A DNA stretch of 64,000 nt from Valencia hispanica (GCA_963556495.2 OY747715.1:18119739-18183738), one strand, 5' to 3'. Numbered from the stretch's first letter, positions 46,267-59,482 are shown. Notes: generated by a model not told the origin, from the letters alone. A program made the numbers and translations.

Positions 46267-47680
46267 TATGTTTAAATGTAATTTTCTATGATAGAGATAC
46301 TGTACAAAAGTGGTTACACTTATTTTAAAAGATATCAGCAAATTCTGTGGTTACAGTGCAGGAATTCTTCCAACCTTATCTCAACATTCCAGTAGACGCC
46401 TGTTTCTTGTCACCAATTTAAGTGATAAAAAGGCATACTTCATATTAAGTTATTTCTTTAACCTATGTCAAAACATTACAGTAGGACGGGTAGTGAAACA
46501 GCAGAGGTTCTGTTTAATTCTCACCCATTCCTCCCAGATAATATAAGATTTTTCAGAGACAACGAGCGTGTAATATGATTTACAGTTTAAAGAACGAAAG
46601 CTGATGTGAGGAATGGTGAGAGATAACAGAGGTGAGCAAGAATCTGTTCAGCACTGGAAATACAGATATAATCTCCTCTTCTCTTGTCTCTACCATATAT
46701 CTACTGAGTCTGCTTTTATTCCCAGGTGCTATATTTGTAACACTGCCAAATCTTAAGAATGTAATCATACCTAAATTGGAATTTTGCTAAATCCAGAAGT
46801 GACAATACACTATCCTCACTTTTAAGTCTTGGTTATTTATATACCTCGAGATGTACTGTAAAGTTTACCTGAAGCAAAACCAGGATTCTACATCCAAATC
46901 ATAATGTATCCTCTTAAAAAATACTTATGCACTGAGATTGCTTTTTCTTTTACTGGCCCATTTATTATATTTCTAAATATCACTTTGCTTATGCACAACA
47001 ACATTTTACACCCTTTGAAATACTTGACTGTTTTAAGATTTTTGGGCTAGAGCCTGAGGGTGAGTAGGGTGAGTAGTTTGTCACTCTACCTCACTTTGCA
47101 CCACCTGTTCTTGAGGTCGTGCAGCTCTTGCCACCATCAGCATGTCTTCACGCAAGCATGGCAACTGCTGGGTGTGAACCCTGGGGGAATGTCTGCTGAT
47201 CCAGCTCTATCTGACTCCGACACGGCAGTGTAGCCAGTCTGAATCAGAGACAAAAAAGAACCCTAATAAGCTATGGAATTGCTCATTTTAAACGAAATGG
47301 TAGAGAGAGAAATAAATAAACCGTGAATCCTGTTTGAGATAAAAAAACAGCTTCAAACACACAGCAAATAAACAGCTCAAAACCAGCATGTGCCGAAGCT
47401 AAATGAGCCAACAGGTTCAGTGCTTAAAAACATTTCAACCAACAATGAACGAAGTCTAACTCGTTCTGACCTATATTTTACCCTATTTATTTTCCCAGAG
47501 ACAAGCTCAGAATAATGAATCGGTTCAGTCCAACTTTGCGTTGGGGGAGGTCCAGTCCACCAAGATGTGAGCAAAATTGGTCCCTAGTTGAGCAAAAAAG
47601 GGAGAAACCGAACCTTGCTCAGGGTTCTTCTGAAACTCAGTCACGGTTGGAGGGCTAACGGGTGCAAATCGACGTTATAA
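46267..47680. other. AT-rich DNA, nothing recognised
   Basis: No coding or repeat signal was found. Confidence 0.35.
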
Positions 47681-47685
47681 AGAAC

Positions 47686-47997
47686 TGTCTTGGAACAATT
47701 CTAATGTCACCCAGGGCTGGATACGGAGACAGACACTGGGTAGACAGTGGTACTTCGAAGGTTTTAAAAGTGGTTTATTTCCCGCCCAGCAGTTCAGAAG
47801 TCAAATGGATTAATTGATGAAGAGCTTGTCTCCTTCCATTCCCAAGTTACGCCGGAATGACGAGATGGTAGTCCCTGCTGACCCCTTTTATAAACTTTGT
47901 GATGGCCACAGCCAATGGGAATGGGTTGGGGTCACAGCTAGGAATGCTGGGAAATGCAGTCTTTTCAGTTCATTTGTGGAAAATGGATCCCAACACA
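47686..47997 (-). mobile_element. Possible solo LTR
   Basis: On the minus strand, TTTATAAAAGGGG (about 47895-47883) is followed about 110 bases later by AAATAAACC (47776-47768), the promoter and polyadenylation spacing of an LTR. Candidate ends on the same strand are TGTTGGGATCC and CCAAGACA. No matching 5-bp duplication was found (AGAAC versus CACAT), so the call is weak. Confidence 0.28.
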
Positions 47998-47999
47998 CA

Positions 48000-48955
48000 T
48001 ATGGCAATAAAACCTTTCTGATTCTGATTACCATATCAATGTTTGCATCTTAAAATAACTTAGCAGAGCTTGGTCCACCTTGGTTAGCCTTTTTGTTTTC
48101 ATGCAGGGCTCTATGATGCCTCAGCATAGATTAGGTCTTTTTGTTGCTTCAAAGCCATTTGAACACAACACATACTTCAAAACACCAGAGATTAGAAAAA
48201 ATAAATAAGAACACAAGATCCGCTTTTTTATTTTAACTTTATTGTTACTGATGATTTATTACTATGTGAAAATATTATCAGGGCACATTATCTAAATATT
48301 ACCAAGACACAGGAAAATCTCCTCTTTAGTTCCATCACAAAAAAGACGCTCGAATACATTCCAAACACACATACGCAATGCAATACAATCCTAAGGCATC
48401 AAAATGTAATGTGTTATGTTTCAATTCACGAGCAAACCAGGTCCTTGGTTCTTTAATCAGTCACGTGGTGCGACCAGCTACTGAGGCCTTGAACGTCACC
48501 ACATACAATGCAACACAAAAATACTTTACTGATCCCAAAGGGAAATTAATAAATAATCAAATAACCTAATCAACACTAGCCTCCTACTGAGGAAACGAGT
48601 TACTGGTCCTCAGGTGAGCCATCTTTTGTACTTCTTATTTACAAACTGGAACTCTTGCATCACTCACGTGTTGTATCTGTTGCAGAGAGAGCTGGGACCT
48701 GAGACCAGACAGACGTTTGTGCAGTATTCATATTATATTTTGTTGATACAATTTTGAACCATCCCCTGAGTTTTTGTTTGTGTACTAGGTTCAGGTTGTA
48801 CAGAAATCTGACAACATGCCTCAGAACTAGTTTTTATTTGGAAATTTAAATTTTTTTTATTTGTGTTCGTCTATCATATAAAATACAGTACATTGAAATT
48901 TGAGGTTGTAACAGGAAAAGCATTTTCCAAAACTTCTATGTGTTTTATTACTTGC
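48000..48955. other. Mostly unrecognised, with a short LINE-tail-like piece
   Basis: At 48520-48552, ATACTTTACTGATCCCAAAGGG followed by AAATTAAT resembles a common 3' end of fish LINEs/SINEs. The rest is unrecognised. Confidence 0.4.
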
Positions 48956-48959
48956 GCAA

Positions 48960-49320
48960 GTAATAGATTTTTAAAAAATATTTAAAGGAATTCATTATTT
49001 TGTCATGTCAGATTTACAAGCAGAATGGGTAACAGCTTGCTGCTGACATGTTTCGGCGTTTCACTTCCGCCTTCTTCAGAGCCGTCAGGTGTCATTGACG
49101 CTGCTTCCATTTATACGTGGGGAGCAGGGGAAGATGTCTCCCCCTGCTGCCCACCTCGTCCCTGGTGATGATGCAGTCCCAAGTGTGGTTCAACATGTAG
49201 ACTCCTTCATCCCGGTTTAAGGTGTTGTGTCCACGTCTTCTTATTTCCATCGCTTCTTTTATACATCTTTTATATATAAAAGATGGATAAACAAACATCT
49301 TCCTACAATCCTGAGTTTAC
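48960..49320 (-). mobile_element. Penelope-like element tail (GIY-YIG downstream region)
   Basis: The minus frame 49298-49092 encodes IKEAMEIRRRGHNTLNRDEG followed by VYMLNHTWDCII, resembling the C-terminal end after the GIY-YIG nuclease domain in Penelope-like retroelements of fish. Downstream (49090-49030), CTGAAGAAGGCGGAAGTGAA followed by ACGCCGAAACATGTC is a segment commonly seen after such frames. No RT or intact nuclease is present. The assignment rests on remembered motifs. Confidence 0.5.
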
Positions 49321-49324
49321 TAAG

Positions 49325-50685
49325 AATGGAAAATGTGATGATAATCGAACACTCAGAAAGAATATACCAAAGAGGGTAACATCTTGGATCTACATATTGC
49401 AGAAATGCTTGCCACACAGAGAAATTCTATTGTCTGTTTGCATATGAAAAACACTTATACAGCTACCATACAGGTCTTCTCACAAAATAAAAAAAAACAT
49501 GATAACTACTTTAGGGATCAGTAAGTTTTGATGGAAAACCCGGTCATGATTATTTGAAGGGCCCGGACACAGATTGGAGAATGAGGTGGCATCTCACCAC
49601 AGATGGCTTGGAAGCAGCCACTAGTTGTTTAAATAGCCAGACAGAAACACACCAGTATGCGCTCTAATGTCCCCAGTGAATTTTACCTATGCATACTAGG
49701 AAAAGGCCTGATTGTTTCTGGACATAGACAAATAGGAGCAACACATATACTGTACACAGACTAAGTCTTGCTGACAGTGTTTGTGTGTTTTATTTTATAT
49801 AAACAAGGCTGACGTTTAAAGAGCTGATGCTTGTATCTGACACGTAAAAAAGCAAAATCCCTTCTGCACACTGTTTGCCAAAATGTATCTGTTCATGTCT
49901 TGAAAAATAAAGTAGCATGTATACATCTAGGTAACTGAAGAATAAACAGGAATCATCTGTGAAACACCATCACAGGGAGAACTTACAGTTGTATTTCATC
50001 TTTTTTCATCACACAGTTGACCAACCATTAAGCTGACAAACATTTACCATCTATTACAGTGATCTTCAGGGTTTACTTAATACAGAATCAGAATGACAGA
50101 GGCTGTTTGAAAGATAAGCTATTTGAATGATCTGTTGAGCATGAAGGAGCTTAGTTAACTTTCATGACTTCCATCATCACTTTTTAAAGGTCCACATAAA
50201 TCTTTCACGTCTACCTATAAGCAGATTCAACAGGAGTTATCATAATCCCTGAGATTTTTTAAATACTTCTCTGCTGCCGACTGACTTATCTGATGCCAGA
50301 GGCTGCGAGATGTGAGATGAGAGCATCAGCCTTTCCCCGTGCACCTCTTATCCTCACATATACAGACTCTTTCCAAAATAATTTCGAACAGCATCCACAT
50401 TTATCTCAGCTTTGTTCTTTTTGCTTTCATTTCTTTTACCCTGGTCTGACCTAGTTATCAAGCCTTTCCGTGTCATTATATTTGAACAATCACCTTTTAT
50501 TTTAAACAATTATTTATTGATTTTCAAACAGTTACAACAACATTGTTCCTATACAAAGTTAAGTGCCCAAGAGAGAATTAAAAAAAATAAGGATAACCTC
50601 ATGGATGCATGTAGCCTGTGCCAATGAATAATTAAGCAATGTAAGGGGAAAAAAGAGAGGGGGGTGGGGGGAGAGAAATAAATTA
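49325..50685. other. AT-rich DNA, nothing recognised
   Basis: No coding or repeat signal was found. Confidence 0.35.
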
Positions 50686-50689
50686 TAAA

Positions 50690-51260
50690 AATCAAATAGA
50701 CATAACATGCACAGCCATATAAAGCAACAATTATCAAGATCCTTTATCAGTAATTATAAAATTTTTGGCTTTTAGAAAGTCAAAAAAACAAATTCCAAAC
50801 CTTTTCACATTTTTTAAGCTTGTTTTTTGTAACATACCTTATCCATTCTAATGCTACATAGGATATCATAGCATCCAACCAGTCAGAGACTCCACAAGTA
50901 TTCGACTTTTTCCAGCATCAAGCAATACATCTCTTAATCTCCAGCAAACAAATATCAAGTAGAAACTTTTTAGAATTGGGAAGTATGAAATTATCAGGAT
51001 ATATGTTTAAGATACACAGCTTGGGGTCAGCAGGAACCACTTCACCAATAATTTGTCCAACAGTTAAAAGAATCTCCCTCCAAAAGTGTGAAATATGCTG
51101 ACATTCCCATATACAATGAAATAGGGATCCCTTCTGATAATTATACTTGTTACATGTATCAGGAATATTAGAATTAAATTGGTCTAACTTGGCTGGGGTG
51201 ATGTACTGTCTAGTCAGCCACTTGTATTGAAGTAATTTAGGTTGTGTATTCACAGATAGA
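50690..51260 (-). mobile_element. L1-type LINE, ORF2 C-terminus and 3' end
   Basis: The minus frame 51253-50918 encodes LLQYKWLTRQYITPAKLDQF, then a CNKYNYQKGSLFHCIWEC segment (zinc-knuckle-like Cys/His spacing) and LNIYPDNFILPNSKKFL plus ICLLEIKRCIA. The next frame continues YVALEWIRYVTKNKLKK (about 50850). This order is typical of the C-terminal part of fish L1 ORF2. It stops at the border with retroposon copy J at 51290, on whose other side lies L1 ORF1. Confidence 0.75.
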
Positions 51261-51289
51261 GTTTTTACCAGAGAGCAGGCTTCTTTTTA

Positions 51290-53055
51290 TCTTTTTTTTT
51301 TTTACGTGTCCTGTCTGGCAGTGTGGAGCTTAGAATTGGTGTCTGAGTACCAAGTAGAAGCCCAACAGATTTACTTTCACAAGCGGAGCACTACAGTACA
51401 AGCAGAGCACTACAGTACGCTGCAGTATTCCTCTTTATATATATGTGTGAGAAATTTTTGTTTTGAATTGCTGTGAGTTTTATTTTTTAATGTTATGGAC
51501 ACGGAGACGGAAAACAAAGGGGAATAAAGAAAGAAGATGAAGAGGAGAGGTAGGAAACAAAAAGTCAAGACAGAGGGAGAGTCTGCCTCCACACCCACAG
51601 GATGGCAAAGAGAGGTGAAAAAACATAAAAACATTGTTAACTAAGAACTACACAACCACATCACACAAAAATGTATATAAAAATACAACAACGTCACAGA
51701 AAAACTCATGGTACCGATTAATCAAGATCTAGTAATGATAACCTCAGCCCAAGAATATATTTGTAAACACAGAAGACCCCACACCTATGTGTGTGTGAGC
51801 ATGCTGGTGCATATAAAGTTTCTCCATAAGAGTGTTTGATAGATGGTGTGAGCAGTCATCAATCCATCTCCCAGGAATCGATGCAGACATGAAGGAGATC
51901 GGAGCCAAGATGTCCAAAGGACCCCCAGAGCCCCAGGCAGACCAGCGAGGGGCTGACCGCATCCCCCAAGAGAGGAGCAGAGGAGAACCCCAGGGGAACG
52001 TCCAGCGGCTACGATGCAGGGGCCCGGGGGGCCACAGTGACGAGCCCACGTGACTCAGGCCCGTCCATGGACCGGGCCTGAGTCCCTCAGCGCCCAAAGT
52101 CGGACGTCCACTTTTCTGACCTCGGTTTTGCGCAAGCCGCTCCTTTAAACTGGACACTTTCAAGTCGTTCTACATTCTTTGTCGTGGACTGTGGAAAGTT
52201 GCATCACCAAGTAGGATAAACCTGGTTTATATCTTTTGGTCTGGGTAGAGGAGAATATGTCCTAACGGTTAATATCCATTTTCTGTTGGTTAAAATAAGT
52301 CTGTCAACTTGTTAACCACTGTTTATTCTTGGTCGTCTGTCGCTGTACACCGACCCTGAATGTTGCATGCTTTTTGTGTTTTATTATTTGACTTTGGTTG
52401 CAACCAGAAGCAGTATATTAATAAATTCCCTTAATTAACGAGAAGTTTCCTGTGCTATTTCAGTGTGTGCTGTAAAGTTTGTTTTAATCCCTGCGGACGA
52501 ACTCCACCGCTTTCAGAGAGACTGACGCTCTGCTTTAATTAAAAGTATCTCATTTATGAGATTGGTGCGCCTATATCTTTAATAAACAGGTTAAACTCAA
52601 ACGTCATCAATAATTATATTAATATGAAACTATTGATTATAATTATTGATGCTCAGAAAACCAGACTTTTTTTAAAATTAGTAGTTACAACACCAACATC
52701 CCAGCGCCTCCTGAGTCCTAGTCCTGCGCAATGCAGAGTGCCGAGACCAGGCATCCAACAAAGGCCAGGGCCAGTCCAACCCACCATTGAACCGACCATG
52801 CACGAAGCGCACAGAACAGGTGATTGAACGAGCAGAGACGCTGGATCCGTATCCCGCCGAGCCACCGAACAGGCACCACCCAACAATCCCAAACCTGGCA
52901 CCCCTGAAAGAGGTGCCCCAACCAACAAAAGGAAGACATCAGCTCAGCACATCGGCCGACCGACACATCGGTCCACCCAGGCACGCACCATGTCCGAACC
53001 GGATTTAGCACCAACGCACCAGCGGGCAGGGGCATCAGTCACTGGCAGGGAGTGA
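51290..53055 (-). mobile_element. Unclassified GC-rich retroposon, copy J
   Basis: The 3' end at left: T-tract (51291-51303) then ACGTGTCCTGTCTGGCAG, the same terminus as copy A. The CT-rich part (51430-51640), landmark box (51795-51840) and GC-rich part (51900-52060, resuming at 52690-53055) follow. Between 52100 and 52685 the family sequence is replaced by about 580 bp of AT-rich DNA holding AATAAA-like signals, absent from A and B; it begins near a palindrome CTCAGGCCCGTCCATGGACC. The 5' end is near 53055 (CACTGGCAGGGAGTGACGG). Copy J separates two L1 pieces of the same orientation. Confidence 0.65.
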
Positions 53056-53610
53056 CGGTCTGAGTTACCCTCAGGGATGCCCACAATATGAAGGTTGTGG
53101 CGGCTCCGGTTTTCCAAGTCATCCACCTTTAGCATTAGCTCCTTGCCATAGCTTTCATGGCCACATCTTCGGCTTGAACAGATGCAATGTCATCTTGGTT
53201 GGTGTTTATTCTGTCCTCCACCTCAGTGACCCGCACTGTAATCACCTTGAGTTATGTCTGGACTCCTTGTCAAAGCCTGAAGAAGCCCGTCAAACCTCGA
53301 TATAAAGTCGTCTTTCATCATTTGGAGTGCCGATAGAACAGGGTCTTAGCTGTTAGCCTCCGCTAAAGCTCCATTAGCATTAGCCGTGTCAACTGTATCA
53401 GTAGCTTTATTGGGGTCCGGGTCTGTATCATTGTTTGTAGCACTCAGTCTTTTTGTCTGGTTTTGGTGCCATTGTAGCAGTCACTATTTAGTTATGTGTT
53501 GGAGTAGTGTATAAATTAAGTATATTCATGGATTAGGCCACTTTTTTGACTAATTGTTCTGAGGGTCTCCACAGCTCTACTACTCAACAGCGTGCCATAG
53601 CTGGAAGTGC
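53056..53610 (-). mobile_element. L1-type LINE, 5' UTR and ORF1 start
   Basis: On the minus strand an ATG at 53472 starts MAPKPDKKT, the opening of fish L1 ORF1 as I remember it. After frameshifts, KVDDLENRSRHNLHIVGIPE (53135-53076) is the conserved RNA-binding-domain entry of L1 ORF1 proteins. The frame is broken by several indels and stops. The coding match ends after EGN, exactly where retroposon copy J begins. Confidence 0.7.
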
Positions 53611-54660
53611 CAATCACCTCTTTTGGCACAAGAGAAACAGTGCTGTTGTTATGCCAGGATTTATTTCCATGAATAAGTTGTTTCAACTCATCTCAATCTG
53701 CAACTAAAACAAGTATAGTAATATTGCAAGTAATGGTTTAAATGAATTTTTGACATCTTAGTGTATATCAGTTTCATTTAAAGTGGAAACCCAGTAAATT
53801 TCCGTCTTCAATCAATGGTTTGAGCAGGTGAATGATTTCATGATGTTTTTAATGTTTTTGCATGAGAAAGATTCAATGCAATCAATGACTCATTCCTACT
53901 GTTTAAAAAAGATCTTCATTAACTCAATTTTTACCTTATTCTTTTGTGATTTATCATTTTTTATTTATTTTATTAATTGTAACTTTTATCATATTTGTTC
54001 ACATAGATATTCACATTTGTATTCTCAAGTATTTGAGGGGTGAGTCCAAGTCAAGTGTCTGATAAGTTAAATAAGCCTTCTCTCGCTGCAAGCATGCCAT
54101 CGAGCTTGCCTGTAAGAGCGCATATGTCCCGCCTTACTCCTGCCAGCATTGCTGTAGAATTGATTGTCAGGCCAACCTCCTGTAAAAAGCAAAAGTTGTA
54201 AAGTGGCTTGTTTTTCAAGAAAACTGTTGTAGTTTTCTTGAAAAAAGTAACAAATTTACAATAAAGTTAGATGAATTATTTTTGGGGGGTTTTCTAAAAA
54301 CACATCATTACTAAAATTTCCCTGTGAAGATTCAGTACTTATTGCGATGTTATGGTTGAGCCTATTAACAAATGTCAACTTGCAGCTTCAACAAGAGTGT
54401 GCTGAACATACGTCTCAAGGTGATAAAAATACGTATTTGTCACCTTGAGATATTTTTTCTGCCAGGTCTGAATCTAAGGATTGGCGAGATTATAAAACCA
54501 CATATTATTAAATAAATCGGTACAGTATGGTATATTATTAAACCACACAACATTGCCGGTTTCACTACTGTCTTGTATACCTTTCATATTTGCTCCTACT
54601 CTTTTATTACGCATTACACCTGAAACTGTTCCCCATCCATTCCAACCTGGTTGCCGCTGC
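53611..54660. other. AT-rich DNA, nothing recognised
   Basis: Contains one short GTCCAAGTCAAGTG motif (54044) like the hAT arrays. Nothing else seen. Confidence 0.35.
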
Positions 54661-54942
54661 CTTCTTTGCCTTCTTCGCCTTCTTCTTCTTCTTCTTCTTC
54701 TTCTTCTTCTTCTTCTTCTTCTTCTTCTTCTTCTTCTTCTTCTTCTTCTTCTTCTTCTTCTTCTTCTTCTTCTTCTTCTTCTTCTTCTTCTTCTTCTTCT
54801 TCTTCGCCTTCTTCTTCTTCTTCTTCTTCTTCTTCTTCTTCTTCGCCTTCTTCTTTTTCTTCTTCTTCTTCTTCTTCTTCTTCGCCTTCTTCTTCTTCGC
54901 CTTCTTCTTCTTCTTCTTCTTCTTCTTCTTCTTCTTCTTCTT
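54661..54942. repeat. Long TTC/GAA microsatellite
   Basis: About 280 bp of TTC units with scattered GCC interruptions. The pure left-hand block runs from about 54680 to 54804. All frames across it (poly-Ser, poly-Leu, poly-Phe, poly-Lys) are artefacts of the repeat. Confidence 0.97.
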
Positions 54943-57280
54943 GACCATTGACCTTAAGTACTTAATGTCCTCTACCTTTTTTACATATACTCCCTGTAAT
55001 GTCACAGTTCCACTCATGTTCTCTTATTTATCAAACCAAAATGTATTTTATTTGAGCACACGACACTGAGCTAAAGATGCATTTCGTTCATTTTTATAGG
55101 TCTGAGAAATTTTTTATGTTTGTGTTATTTTTATAATAAAAGTTTGTAAGGTATTAGCTTTTAAAAACACATTATTTAATCAAAAAGTCAAAGTCAATGT
55201 ACATATACATATTATTAGATATAAATTGAGAGCTAAGATTCTTGAGATTCCAATGATGTATGTCGATCAAGAATACAATTATAACCGTAGACACAGTAAA
55301 CTCTTTTCTCAAACCAATCAAATAACAAGGGGATGTGCAACTCACTGTTTGAAGCTACATATAATTGACAGAGCTATCTCTCAAATATCTCAGCTATCTC
55401 TTTTTACGTCCACAATGGTCCAATGAATGTGTTAAAGCAAAAAAGTTAGTCCACAACAAGTCTTACGTTCAAAATCCATCATAATCTGCCACTGAAAACC
55501 TTGGTCATTCCATTCCTTGTTTGTATTTCTTATAAACTTTTAATTATAACTACTGTTAGCATGCTTACATTCGCCTAAAAAGAACACAGCTTTTTTTCTT
55601 CTTCTGTGTGATGTTTACTTTCAGCTGGCAAACACCAAATCGGTGTATTACTGCCACCGACTGGGATGGCATGTGGACCAGAAGGTAACACTTGCCTCTC
55701 TAAGACTGCTGATGTATTAGCATTTGCCCTGCTTTTGCTAGCTGTGCTCTTGTTTTTACCTAGTCAAGCTCTAATGTCAATTTTGGCATACAACCTTATC
55801 AAAGTATCTTCATTACGGCCTGTAAAAGTCGGAATAAATACCCTACAGCACCCTCTGCCAGTTGTCTTGGGACAATCCATTGCATGGTTTCAAAATTATT
55901 TACCCGGGCATCTGTAATATGTAATCTACCAGTGAGCCCAATATTTGAATGAGTGGGCACTGGGATAAGCAAAATAATTCAAAAATATATTTATTCAACC
56001 CAGAATCTATGCACTCTCTAAACGTTCTTGGCTAATTATTTGCCTTTCAGGCAATAGTATGTTCAACATTTTTAGTAGCTTACTAAATTGGTCACTTTGA
56101 ACCCGATTACAGAGGTAAGGAGTGTTTGCAAAACTCATGATTCAAACCTTAAGCAAAAGTCAAATCTTAGTTGGTGTAATCTAAGTGAAATCTGACTCCA
56201 AGCCTCCAATGTGAGTCTCAATCTCTGGGTTTTGTTTCACTTAAGCTTAATTATGAAAACATGGCAGCTCAAAAGGAAACAACTCACTATCGCTGGTTTT
56301 TTGAGAGCTACTAAAGCAATTCAAAGCAGTACAGTGAAACAACAGCCACAGTTAAGTCAAGGCTATCTGTCCTTAACTAATGTTGGCTGTGACAGGCAGG
56401 AGTAAAGACTTCTATTTAGGACACCATTGCTCACCAGTGATAGGTACAGACATCCAAGTGCCAGAAACAAACATGCACATTGGTGGATAATGCACTCCAT
56501 ACACTTCATACTTCCTGATGCAGCAGACTGCACTAAAAATCTAATTAAGTTCTTTACGTCAGCAGCTCAGACAATTGTTTTTACTTAGCTCGGGATGGAA
56601 AAATCATGGAGCCAAAAAGGCTTTATTTAAAGAAAAAGGATTGAACTGAAAGGTTTGGTGCAGACATCTAAATCTGCTTGTGTTGCAGCAGAAGGGCTAT
56701 CTTTTTCGGAGCCTCCATATTTCATTTCCGGAAAGCTTTAGTGAGCAAGTCCACCTCCTCTACTGGGAATTAGAGAGAGAAGAATGATTTTGGCATTATT
56801 GTCATTTGAATTATTGTCTTTTCCCAAATGGCTCTTTTTTTTCCTCTTTTCTCCCCCACTTCCTAGCATGACTGTGAACAAAAATTCCACTTGCTTTGTC
56901 TTGCTGGCTGATATATTTCAACTATGTAGAAAAAGCTCTATAGAGCTTAAATGGATGACTTTGTCAGACTCAGAAACTTGGCATATGGCTCATGCCAGCC
57001 GAAAAAGATGTGATCATGATGACTGTAACAACAAAATATGCCAGAAAATTCAAATCCATCTCGGCATCTGCTTGTTTCTATCTCAGTTAACATATGAAGG
57101 AAATGGAATTCTTCATAAATAAAATTAATTCTACAAAACATAAAATCATTGGCATCCTCCCAAACATGATTACCTCTTTCTCAGTAAGTGAGGCAGCATC
57201 TGAGGAACTGTGGAATTGTGTTTGTGTTTGGACTGTTTTGATTCAGTCGAGCATTCAGACTTATCAAAAATATTAGCTTA
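54943..57280. other. AT-rich DNA, nothing recognised
   Basis: Frames at 55666-55917 and 56784-57122 are open but have no recognisable domain or splice context. Confidence 0.35.
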
Positions 57281-58824
57281 ATCTAAACCTTCAACTTGCA
57301 CGTTGGACCCAGTCCCAACCAAATCATTTAAGGAAGTGTTCCCTTTGGTCACTGGTCCCATTTTAGATATGATTAATCTATACTTATTAAATGGATATGT
57401 ACCACATGAATTTAGGGTTGCTGTAAATAAATATTTACTTACAGTAAGAAATCCCCTATTGACCAAGATTACTTAATAAATTACAGATTGATATCTAACC
57501 TTCCTTTCTTTTCTAAAATTCTTGAGAAAATAGCTGCTAATCAAGTGTGAGCTTCTACACAGTAGGGACCTGTTTAAAGAGTTTTAGTAACGGTTTGGAG
57601 CTCGTCATAGCACTGAAACAGCACTGGTGAAAGTTACTAATGATATTCTCATGGCCTCAGATATTGGACTTGTGACTGTTCTGGTCTTGTTAGAGCTCAG
57701 TGCAGGTTTTGACACAGTCGATCATAATATTATCTTAGTAAGGCTTGAACATGTTACAGGGATCAAAGGAACAGTACTAGGCTGGTTTAAATCATATTTG
57801 TCTGACAGATTCTAGTTTGTTCATGTAAATGATCAATCTTCTTCACACTCAAGGTCTACTTGTGGAGTACCTCAGGGCTCTGTGCTTGGGCCAATTCTTT
57901 TTACTATATATATGCTTTCAATTGGTAAAATCATCAGACAGCATGGGATAAATTTCCACTGCTATGCCGATGACACACAACTATATTTATCCATAAATCC
58001 TGATGAATCCAGTCAGTTAGGTAGATTACAGGCATGTCTGAAAGACATAAAAACCTGGATGACTCTACACTTTCTGCTTTTATACTTTGACAATACAGAA
58101 GTTATTGTCTTTGGAACAGAAGTTCTGAAAAAGACACTGCTTAGTAAAACACTCCATCTGGTTGGCATTCAATTGGCCTCCAGTAATAACGTCTGTTATT
58201 TTTGACCAAGACATGACATTCAAATCCTATATTAAACAGGTTTCCATGATTTCCTTCCCTCACCTCTGGAATATTGCTTAAATTAGACACATCCTGTCCA
58301 ATAGTGATGCTGAGAAACTAGTTCATGCATTTGTTACTCCAAGGCTGGACTACTGTAATTCTTTACCACGACGAAGTCCACAAACTGAAGTTGAAAGCCT
58401 TCAGTTGATCCAAAATGCTGCAACAAACAGTTCTGATAAATATTAAAAAGAGAGACCACATTTATCCTGTTTTAGCCTCCCTTCATTGGCTCCCAGAATA
58501 GAATTTAAGATCCTCCCTCTTACATATAAAGCCCTTAATAATCAAGCTCCATCATACATCAGAGACCTGCCTGTTCCATATGTTCCCAACAGAGCACTTC
58601 ACTCTCAGACTGCAGGTTTAGTTTTGGTTCCTTGAAACAGATTAAATCTAGCCTGTCGTTGGATGAGTGGTGGAGTAGAGGAGAGGTAGTAGCCGACAGT
58701 TTAAGCCAGTTGGGTGGGAATGCAGCCCATACAGACAGTTCTTCCTGGCTCTGCCTCTCATTTCTCATTCTAATGGGCTGGGTTATCCTGAGCTACATCT
58801 GTAGTTATGCTGCTATAGACTACT

Positions 58825-59482
58825 GCCTAGTTTAAACTTCTCCATCAGCAAGTTTGCACGCACACGTATTGATGGAGACGTTTTGATTTTATACTTCTCC
58901 TTTGGTGTGTCAGTGTTGCAAAGTAATTTTCCACTAGGACTCCAGGGGGTGCAGTCATTTACTGGTGGGTCTGCCTACCATCGCAGTGATGTTTCTGGTC
59001 GACAAAAGTTTATTTACTTTAGCTTGTAAATGCACATCCACTGAAGGAGCAATGGCTGATGGAGAGCAAGTTTTGATTGAGCTGGAAAGCTTTTTACTAA
59101 GAGTACAGTCCATTGAATGCTCTAAAAACGCATGTAAACAAACAAACTCAGTGGTCTGTTTTGTTGTTCTCTACACCTCCTGGTGTTCAAAATCGCCAAA
59201 AGATCATATTACATCAACTGGCCTTGCCATATAAAGCATCTAGTGCCTAAAAGCTGCATTGACTACTAATGACATCAACTATAGAGCCCAATTGTGGTGA
59301 AATGATCTGGGGCTGATGTTGGGCTTACCAATCACAGACGTGCGCTCTCAGGAGCATTTGACGGATAGTTAAAAAATTGGGCTCTACTCCGTGCGTCCTT
59401 GCGTGATGGACAGCCCTTGCATCGACGAATAATGATGCTACGTATCTCCGCACCTCCGCAGACGGAGAAGTATTAACTAGGC
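58825..59482. mobile_element. MITE nested in the 3' UTR of LINE F
   Basis: The left end GCCTAGTTTAAACTTCTCC and the inverted right end GCCTAGTTAATACTTCTCC are 17 of 19 identical. Comparison with E (about 33960-33980, reverse strand) shows this block is extra. Flanks CTATAGAC (58813-58820) and CTTTAGAC (59482-59489) look like an 8-bp target duplication, so the true ends may be a few bases off. No transposase is encoded. Confidence 0.72.

Noticed and set aside
54553..55069. Frames encoding poly-Leu, poly-Phe, poly-Ser and poly-Lys
   Set aside because: All are readings of the TTC/GAA tract.
55666..55917. 83-codon frame with a hydrophobic segment (AFALLLLAVLLFL)
   Set aside because: No start context, neighbours or domain; one hydrophobic stretch in AT-rich DNA is not enough.
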